64,000 bases of DNA from Heterohyrax brucei (taxonomy: Eukaryota; Chordata; Mammalia; Hyracoidea; Procaviidae). Made by a program: the position numbers and the translations under genes. Each line of letters starts with the position of its first letter. Position 1 is the first letter of the stretch. Shown here piece by piece: positions 57,013-64,000 of this stretch. Location: NCBI GenBank assembly GCA_028571685.1, contig CM053140.1, forward strand, positions 61,758,201 to 61,822,200, given 5' to 3'. The notes under the pieces are model-generated. The model was given only the letters and a program-made list of their open reading frames with translations. It was not told the DNA's origin and ran no database searches.

Positions 57013-57425
57013 CAACCTCACTCCTTCTCCAGTTATCATAATGTTGCTTACTGATCCAATTAAGCATTTTTGTTTTCTGATATTGAGGTGCAATCTATAC
57101 TGAAGGTTGTGGTCTTCAATCTTCATCACTAAATGTTTCCAATCTTCTTCACTTGGCCAGGCAAGGTCATATCATCTGCCTAACACAGGTTGTTAGTGAC
57201 TCTTCCTCCAATCCTGATGTCTCATTCTTCTCCATATAGTCCAGCTTCTCTGATTATGTGCTTGGCATACAGATTGAAAAGATGTGGTGAGAGGATACAA
57301 CCCTGATGCACACCTTTCCTGACTTTAAACCAGGCAGTGTCACCTTGTTCTTTTCTCACGATTGCCTCTTGATCCATGTACAGATTCCTTAAAAACACAA
57401 TTAAGTGTTCTGCTTCTTTACAAGT
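57013..57425 (-). mobile_element. RTE LINE fragment, antisense
   Basis: A second RTE piece: 'atcataatgttgcttactga', 'aatcctgatgtctcattctt', 'gtgagaggatacaaccctga' and 'cacacctttcctgactttaa', the reverse transcriptase region again, directly after the endonuclease end of the 53493 copy. A 138-codon minus frame (56713-57129) spans the joint. Confidence 0.85.
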
Positions 57426-58047
57426 GTGTTTTCTTATCCTGCTTTTTCTTCTGGTATGGTGTGGAAGAGAATGGCTAATGTAGAGCATTTAAGACAGGAC
57501 AAGGTGGCATGTTGGGGAGCCAGAAAATGGCCCAGGATAAAAGAAGAATGTCACCTGTTCCAAATAATGCCTAGCACGTAATGGGTGCTCACAAACTACA
57601 CCATTATCCTTTCTAGCCATGGCTCCTTGGGTTCCTTCATTCAGTGAGATCTGCTATCATAGAGGAACAGAGACTGACTCCTGCTGTTGCCGCTTGGTCA
57701 TACCAAAGGAGCAGGGGCAAAGTTAAGAGATTGTCCTAGGCTTGAGTCCCCACCTCTTTTCATCATGCATACATGTGTTGAATGCATGACCTTATCCAAA
57801 AATCTAGAATCCATTGGTTTAAGTTCTGTATGCCTATTCAGTACCCTGACAATTTTTGTCTCAGTATCTGAAAATTGCAAGTGATTTTTATTGGGCATAA
57901 TTAGAGTGAGATAAAACTGTGTAGTGAATGGAAATGTGATATGAAGTGGTTGGTGAAATAGGAATAAAAGTTTTTGTTATAGGCATGGATAATCTTTCCA
58001 TGAACTTGTGATCTGTTCCTTGGTGACCTCCTCCGTTTACCGTATGC
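57426..58047. other. Intron, no recognised features
   Basis: Nothing recognised on either strand. Confidence 0.5.
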
Positions 58048-58063
58048 TGTCATGGGCTTTCTT

Positions 58064-58810
58064 TTTTTTTTTTTAATTTTTATTTAACATAACTGAGTGA
58101 AAATGTACATTCACATGTAAATTTACATGCCCCCCTATATGCAGCTTCCACTGCTCTCCCTGTCCGGTGACTGCACACTATTCCTCTCTGCTCTATACAT
58201 GTCTCATCCTCCCAACAGCCTCCTTTCCCCTCCTCTCCATCCACTCCCCTTCCTCCAGCCAGAGGTCAGCAAGATGATATCCTATAGATGTATAGAACCA
58301 TAAAGTGCTTCCAATATATGGTTACTCTGCATTGCCAAGTCCATTCCATTCATGTCCAAAGAGTGGACCTTTGTTATAATTTATGGGAATGGGCAGCATC
58401 AGGGCCGGGGGCCATGCTCTCAGAGGAACCCCAAAACCGCTGGACCATCAATTGAGGTCTTTTAGTGGGGATCTCATGATGCACCTCTTTTTATTCTTGT
58501 GTTGCCAGTGAGGCTCCTCTCTGTGAGCTCCGTCATGGCTATCACTGGTGGTGGCTGGGCACCATCCGGTTCTTCCGGTCCCAGGTCGATGTAGGCACCC
58601 ACTCTTGTGGGTCTCTCTGTCTTCTCGGTTGTCTTTACCGCATGCCATTTTGGCCCTTGGTGAGCATCCGTTCCTTCTGAGTTGGGACCATTTGCCGTGT
58701 CCTCGGATGGCAGCTTGGCAGCTTTTAAGACCCCAGACGCCACTCACCAATGTGGGGTGCAGAGAGCTCTCTTAGCAAAACGCTAGTTGTGCCAATTGGC
58801 CTGGAATTCG
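58064..58810 (-). mobile_element. Young elephant L1, 3' UTR only, 16 bp TSD
   Basis: 747 bp minus-strand insertion with a T-run at its left and perfect flanks 'tgtcatgggctttctt' at 58048-58063 and 58811-58826. Only 3' UTR. Nearly identical to the corresponding part of the 9505 copy (shared 'gtgaggctcctctctgtgag'). Confidence 0.95.
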
Positions 58811-58826
58811 TGTCATGGGCTTTCTT

Positions 58827-59804
58827 AAGGCATTGATACATCATGAGGAAAAATGGTGCTTCAAGGATCAGGCTGACCACTGACTATAATGAAGTTCATC
58901 TATATTTGATCCAGTATATAATTTTCTCATTTTAATGTGATTACTGCAATTGCTGTCTGCTGTACCATACACAGAAGAAGAAGAATAGCCATTTCTTGGC
59001 TGTGGGACTGGCTCTGTCCCATTGTCTGAACTCTGTCTGGTTCCCATCTAGAAAGCTATCTTGTACTTCTTCAGACGTAATTGATTTCTCATGCTCAGGT
59101 GTACATGGAATTTTTTGGTACATTTCATGTACCACTTATGTGGACTGTGTGGTATCTTCATGAGTCTTGTCCATGACTGATTTGTTGGCTCATGATCCCT
59201 GATTTCTGATCTCATGCAACTACTGAGACAAATCAAGTAATGATATTTATGACTTATGGAATGTGCTCAATAAATATTTGTTGAATGAAAGTACTGTGTG
59301 ATTATAAAGAAGTTATTCTTTACTTTGTTTAATAAAGTTGACTCGAGTTGGGAGGGGATTGTGCCAGGCTCCACTACTGAGTGTGTTTACTGTCCATCCC
59401 CCCAGCATAGGCATTGTACCAGTGGGTGTTCTCTATTTGTCTGAATTATATTATGAATCTTTGTGTTCTCCTTATCTCCTCAGCAACACCGTATGTAACT
59501 GTAATGCTTCAAAGTCTTTGTGGTTAATAAAGTTCAGTAAATATTTGAGAGTTGATTGATACACCTTTTTTCTTCTGGTCCTACCCTTTCATTTCTAGCT
59601 TATAGTAAGCTAGTGCCTTAAAGCAGGTTCTAGCCAGGAATTATCACCTATCCCACTTCCCAAATGTTTACCCTAGAGATTCAAGAACTCTTCAAGTCTG
59701 AATGAACATATACTTGCTTTCTTGTTTTCTCACTAGCTAAATCTTTGTCTTTTGTTGCAAGGTGCTAATTTAAGTACTACCTTTAATATGTTAAGGCAGG
59801 GTTT
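58827..59804. other. Intron, mostly unique
   Basis: Contains an old repeat tail near 59262-59290 ('gctcaataaatatttgttga', typical of MIR/L2 3' ends). No exon recognised. An AAG run at 58974-58985 is not the Lys-rich ZCCHC17 end, because the following codons do not match. Confidence 0.45.
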
Positions 59805-60005
59805 TAAAAAGCATCCGCTTTGTGACTCAACTTGAGTCAAACCCAAGTTATACCTCTTAATGTGTGATCTTGGGCAAGTCACTTCATCTCTCGGAGGTCA
59901 CTCCAGTTTTTTTCCCTGAAAATGGAGGAAAATTATACCCATTTTATAGATTTGTTTGGAAGGTTAGATGAGATAATGATGCCAGGTGCTCATCGTAGCA
60001 TCTAG
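59805..60005 (+). repeat. MIR remnant
   Basis: 'gtgatcttgggcaagtcact', 'tcatctctcggaggtcactc', 'gaaaatggaggaaaattata' and 'aggttagatgagataatg' in MIR order. Confidence 0.85.
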
Positions 60006-61049
60006 CAAGTTACGCACTCAGGGTTATTTACTTTATTCTTTATCATTTTTGTTGTTCTCTTACACTTGGCTGGCTCTGTCCCATTTCCGAACTAGAGAGA
60101 AAATGGCTGGGGCCCTTGCTGTAGCAAGAGCGATGTGCTTTCCTCTGAGAGTGGTCTTGGAGGCATTTGAACAGTGGCTTCTTTCTCATACCTCTTCTAG
60201 CCTGCTCACCACTGACATAACCCCTTGGTCCCTTTTTTGCCATTCATCCTCAATCCTACTTCTCTTGGAATTGCAGTTTAGGGACCATGCAACTAGTTTC
60301 TCCAGGCCGTTCATCTTCCTGCCTTCTCCCCTGACACGTTTCTTGAACTGTGACTCCTGAAGTCATTGTTGTGTAGCTCAAGGCTAGAAGTAAACTGAAG
60401 ATGATGCCACCTGCTGGTAGGTTGGGTTTTTATTGGGTTCAGGCTGTAATGGAGCTTTTGCATCAAAACTGATGTCTAGGAGAAGGCCATCTCCCTGCCA
60501 AGTCCTCCTTGATAAGTAGAGACCACCTTCCAGCATGCTGGGATTCTCAGGTGATTATTTCTGTGATAACAAGATAAGGGGTTCGGAAAACTCTAAACTG
60601 TAAGACTCTGTCTAGATGTACAGGAATGTTATTATTCACCTTCCTCATTTATTCATCCAGGCTAACTCAAGCGTGGAGGCAATCACTACCAGATGTAAAC
60701 TCTGCTTATTTAACTTTCCCAGGACTCCACCTAAAGGGCAGAAACTCATGAGGCTTCCAGAATCCCTTTTTCCTTAATGGGCTTTCATAGTCTTATCATC
60801 CAGGAAGGTGCAGTAACATAGAGCAAACCATAGATTTGCCAGTTGTCACCCCCTCCTGGCTGTGATTTCTTCATCATGGTACTATGGGCCTGGGAAGCTT
60901 TTTTCCTTTTCTAAACTCTATTAGAGACCCCAGGAAATAATTTGGTCTAATCTATCCCCAGAACTTTTTAACTCATCTGCTGTAAAAAGTCGACAGTCTC
61001 TGAGACATCTAGAAATTCAGATTTCTGTGAAATGAGAGAAGAATATTTA
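60006..61049. other. Intron, no recognised features
   Basis: The 124-codon open frame at 59986-60360 starts in a MIR and has low-complexity Leu/Ser composition; I do not treat it as a gene. Confidence 0.45.
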
Positions 61050-61260
61050 TGGCTACTACTGAGTACCTATACCATATATTAGGTAATGTAGTTAATGCTT
61101 TTCTTGTTTAATATTCTTCATATCCTTTCAAGTAGGTGTTTATCATTTCCATTTTAGTCAAAAGACAACTGAGATTCAAAAAAAGTTGAATGACTTGTCT
61201 CAAGTTACCCAACTAGTAAGTGACAGTCTGGAATTTGAAGTTAATTTTCTCATATTCTAA
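61050..61260 (+). repeat. MIR remnant
   Basis: 'tactactgagtacctatacc', 'catatcctttcaagtaggtg', 'aatgacttgtctcaagttac' and 'ccaactagtaagtgacagtc' follow the MIR core. Confidence 0.85.
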
Positions 61261-61309
61261 AGGTGTTCTGACCACCACACTGTGAAGCTTCCTGTATGCT
61301 GCAGAGGAA

Positions 61310-61450
61310 AACTCATGAGATTTCCAGTCACACAATCTACATTCAAGTCTCAGCTTTGCCTGTGTGATGTGGGACAGTAGCTCTCAACCTCTCCAGGCTA
61401 CAATTGTTCATCAGTAAGAGGGAAACAGTCTTTTCTACCTCACTGTGGTA
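61310..61450 (+). repeat. MIR remnant (other half)
   Basis: 'ctacattcaagtctcagctt', 'tgtgtgatgtgggacagtag' and 'caatgttcatcagtaag'-like sequence. Confidence 0.65.
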
Positions 61451-61589
61451 AATAAAGGCAATTCAGTGGCAGAGGGCATTTGAATTCACAAAGCCAGGGA
61501 CTCTGGTTCTTTTGCAATATTCAGAGAGCATATGCTCTACAGACTCTCTTGCTTTTTGCATCCCTGAAGGCATACCAGTGATTTAGAAG

Positions 61590-61795
61590 AATAATAGTAG
61601 GTACTAGATATGTGCATTTCACTGAATATAACTTACACTGTCCCATTAAATCTTCACCACATCCGTATTATTCTCATTTTATGTTTGAGAAGACTAGACA
61701 TCAGTGAGGTAAAATGACTTACTCAGGGTTACAAGGCAGTAAGTAGTAGAGCCAGAACTCTAGGTCTGTCTGACACCTGATTCTGCTCTTTCCCT
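61590..61795 (+). repeat. MIR remnant
   Basis: 'ctgtcccattaaatcttcac', 'attctcattttatgtttgag', 'gacttactcagggttacaag' and 'gtagagccagaactctaggt'. Confidence 0.85.
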
Positions 61796-61956
61796 TATTT
61801 CTCACAGCCAGCTCCTAAAATCTGAGGTATCAATCACTCAGAAAAACCAACAGCTTTTAGGATGCTAGTGGAAATCCCAGAAGAGGAACAGGAACCTCAT
61901 GCCCTTCAGCTCTCCTTTTCTTCCCCTAGTCCTCCCCTTGTTGAGTAAATATAAAC

Positions 61957-62117
61957 CAGAAACTCACTGCCGTTGAGTCAGTTCCAACTCAGCAACTCTG
62001 TAGGCCAGAGCAGAACTGCTTATATACTCCTTTCCAAGGAGCACCTGGGTGGATTTGAACTGTCAGCCTTTTGGTTAGCAGCCATAAGCACTTAACCTCT
62101 ACACCACCAGGGTTTCC
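61957..62117 (-). mobile_element. AfroSINE, antisense
   Basis: 'cactgccgttgagtcagttc', 'ctttccaaggagcacctggg', 'ttggttagcagccataagca', 'acaccaccagggtttcctg'. Full length. Confidence 0.93.
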
Positions 62118-62769
62118 TGAATCAATATAGATATTTGGAACTCAAGGAAAAGGCTTTTGCAGTGACTGAAAATTTCCCTGACACTTTGTAGAAGCCTGAG
62201 AACCTGTCTCCCATACCTTGTTTGGGTTTATGGTGTTATTTTGGTGGCATGGAGAGACCCCTGCTTTAAGTGTAGAGGCTGGAGTTCAAACCCCAATTGC
62301 ACACTGATAATTTTTCAAAAATTCTGAGATTACTTTATCTGTATAACTTTTTGAAGTTGTTGTAAAGGTTAGAGGTGAGAAATATTCAAGGCTAGCAGAT
62401 AGAGGCTCCTTAATTGATGGCAGCAGAATCTTCATAAAAATGAGGCTGGGGATCAGGAGCTCTATATTTATCACTCTCTTATTTTGTGACTTTGGACAAG
62501 CAGGGGCTGTCTCTAAATAGACTAGGTGATCTTTAAGGGCTACTTCAATATTTACTATCCTGCTTTATAAAAATGAAAAGTAATAGATGCTTTTTTCTTT
62601 TTTTAAAATCAGAATTATATAAAGTAAAAGTGAAAACCCCTGTCCTTGCCCACTCAGTTCGTTCCCTAGAGATAACACTTGTTACAAATATGCTGTGTCA
62701 TTTCCAATGTTTTCTGTATTATATACAGAGGTGCATTAATATTTATGTACACATTATATGTGTGTATAC
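62118..62769. other. Intron, no clear features
   Basis: Possible weak MIR remnants at 62430-62550. No exon recognised. Confidence 0.4.
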
Positions 62770-62965
62770 TTGTTATGGAGCCAGCTCCAGCTTATGGCCA
62801 CCTTAGGTGTAACAGAACGAAGCATTGCCTGGTCACACCATCTCCATGACCGTCAGTCTCTTTGAGCCCATTGATGCATCTGTTGTGTTCATTCCAATCT
62901 CATTGAGGGTTTCCCTCATTTTTGTTCCTGTCTCTTTTTCTGTCTACCCTAACATACTGGAATCC
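62770..62965 (-). mobile_element. RTE 3' end, antisense
   Basis: 'cttaggtgtaacagaacgaa', 'gcattgcctggtcacaccat' and 'aatctcattgagggtttccc' are the terminal part of RTE in complement. Confidence 0.8.
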
Positions 62966-63004
62966 TCAATAGATACTCTGCTGTGGCTTGATTTTTTCAT
63001 TTAT

Positions 63005-63329
63005 TCCCCCTCCCCCCCGTTTTACAAATTTTTGTTGAAAATATACAGTGAAACAAACACCAATTGAAGAATTTCTACAGGTGCAGTTCAGTAATTATAT
63101 TTCTCAAGTTGTACAACCATTCTCAGCCTCCTTTTCCCAGTGTTCCTCCTCCCGTTAACAGGAACTCACTGTCTCCTAACCTTCCTGTCTGACGTTTTGG
63201 ATTGCTGGTGTCAGGTTGGTCCCATGTAGATAGTTCTTTAAAAGAGCACAGTACTCAAAGCAGGCATACTTGACTAATTAACCTAAACTATTTGGTTTAA
63301 AGATGATGTCAGGGAAATTTTTTTTTTTA
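63005..63329 (-). mobile_element. L1 3' UTR, antisense
   Basis: 'ttttgttgaaaatatacagt', 'caatttctacaggtgcag'-like sequence, 'caagttgtacaaccattctc' and 'cctcccgttaacaggaactc' fit the 3' UTR of an elephant L1 subfamily different from the young set. Confidence 0.65.
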
Positions 63330-63900
63330 ATTGAACTCTAGATGAAGGTTTACAGAACAAACTAGCTTCTCAAAAAACAGTGCACATAACTGTTTTATGA
63401 CATGGGTTAACAATCCCACAAGACATGCCGTCACTTTCCTTTCTTGACCTTGAGTTCCCTATTACCAGCTTTCCTGTCCCCTCCTGCCTTCTTGTCCTTG
63501 CTCCTGGGCTGGCATGCACCTTCAGTCTCATTTTGTTTTATGGACCTGTCTAATACTTGTCTGAAGGATGAACCACAGGAGTGACTTCATTCCTGAGCTA
63601 AAAAAGGTGCCCAGAGCGCATACTCTTGGGGTTTTTCTAGTCTGTGAGACTGGTAAGTCTAGTTGTTTTTCTGAGTTAGAATTTTGTTCCACATTTTTTT
63701 CCAGCTCCGTCTGAACTGTCTGTTGTGATCCCTGTTAGAGCAGTCCGTGGTGCTGCACTCAGTCTGGTGGTGTCTGTGCTAGTTGTGGTTCATTAGTCCT
63801 TTGGACTGTCTTCCCCTTGTATCTTTAGTTTTCTTCATTCGTCCTTGTTACTGAAGAGGTGAGACCAATGGAGTGTCTTAGACAGCCACCCACAGGCTTT
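63330..63900 (-). mobile_element. L1 3' UTR, antisense (same subfamily as 17905-18504)
   Basis: 'gatgaaggtttacagaacaa' after a T-run, 'tggctgg'-like block 'gctcctgggctggcatgcac', 'ccacaggagtgacttcattc', 'gcatactcttggggtttttc' and 'gttagagcagtccgtggtgc' in the same order as 17905-18504. Confidence 0.75.
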
Positions 63901-64000
63901 TAATTGGACAGTTTTTTGTTGTCATTACTTATACTATTTTTAATAACTATGTGTTATCCCATTGTAAAAATCTAATTTAAGTGGTTCTTTGTTGATTACA

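Noticed and set aside
58970-58990. AAG-rich run as a candidate for the Lys-rich final ZCCHC17 exon
   Set aside because: The run is only four AAG-like codons and is followed by unrelated sequence; the expected Ser/Asp-rich and Lys-rich tail of about 50 residues is absent.
58941-59135. Minus-strand 64-codon frame with a protein-like composition (EEVQDSFLDGNQTEF)
   Set aside because: No family resemblance, no splice framing, and another frame across the same bases is equally open. Not supportable as a gene.
59986-60360. 124-codon plus-strand frame rich in Leu and Ser
   Set aside because: It begins in a MIR remnant and lacks any motif, splice context or conserved look.
1-64000. CRISPR arrays, operons, riboswitches, bacterial-type systems
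   Set aside because: Spliced coding exons, SINEs, LINEs and ERVs show mammalian nuclear DNA; no regularly spaced direct repeats of CRISPR type are present.

Overview
This window is ordinary mammalian nuclear DNA, almost certainly from an elephant or a close afrotherian relative. The evidence is dense AfroSINE-type SINEs (about a dozen, with the 'ggttcgaac' / 'gactcatagcgaccc' signature), an RTE (BovB-like) LINE family and an elephant-type L1 family with a characteristic roughly 1 kb 3' UTR. I recognise one host gene: ZCCHC17 (pNO40/PS1D), plus strand, with four coding exons at 12603-12703, 14002-14093, 36438-36538 and 46344-46486. They encode the second part of the S1 RNA-binding domain, the linker, the CCHC zinc knuckle and the acidic-to-basic stretch after it. 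The first coding exon(s) lie left of the window and the Lys-rich terminal exon lies to the right; I did not find either inside it.

Everything else is intron, and most of it is transposable elements. From left to right: an MLT1-like LTR, RTE 3' end and SINEs (1-3600); a stack of minus-strand L1s, one inserted into another (5412-11970); the first two exons with old mammal-wide repeats; an LTR-like stretch, an RTE copy and an L1-in-L1 inverted pair (15270-21385); a three-level nest at 23909-33285 (old RTE > full-length 5'-inverted RTE > two L1s); another young L1 (33912-35379); exon 3; a nearly full-length 7.2 kb L1 with a tandem-repeat 5' UTR, sitting inside an older L1 (37425-45470); exon 4; a broken ERVL provirus inserted into an AfroSINE (50106-53486); an RTE copy carrying a DNA-transposon transposase fossil (53493-57012); one more young L1 (58064-58810); then mostly unique sequence with MIR remnants and L1 3' UTR pieces to the end.

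I see no undescribed multi-gene system. What is unusual is mechanistic: clean target-site duplications that give a relative chronology, a twin-primed full-length RTE whose two arms meet with about 10 bp of overlap, two short 'copied-in' patches inside L1 3' UTRs, an in-frame ORF joining two L1s of different age, a monomer-array L1 promoter region, and a Tc1/mariner-like transposase fossil inside an RTE. The coding exons look intact, with consensus splice sites and compatible phases. Family names come from memory of consensus sequences and proteins; no database search was run.
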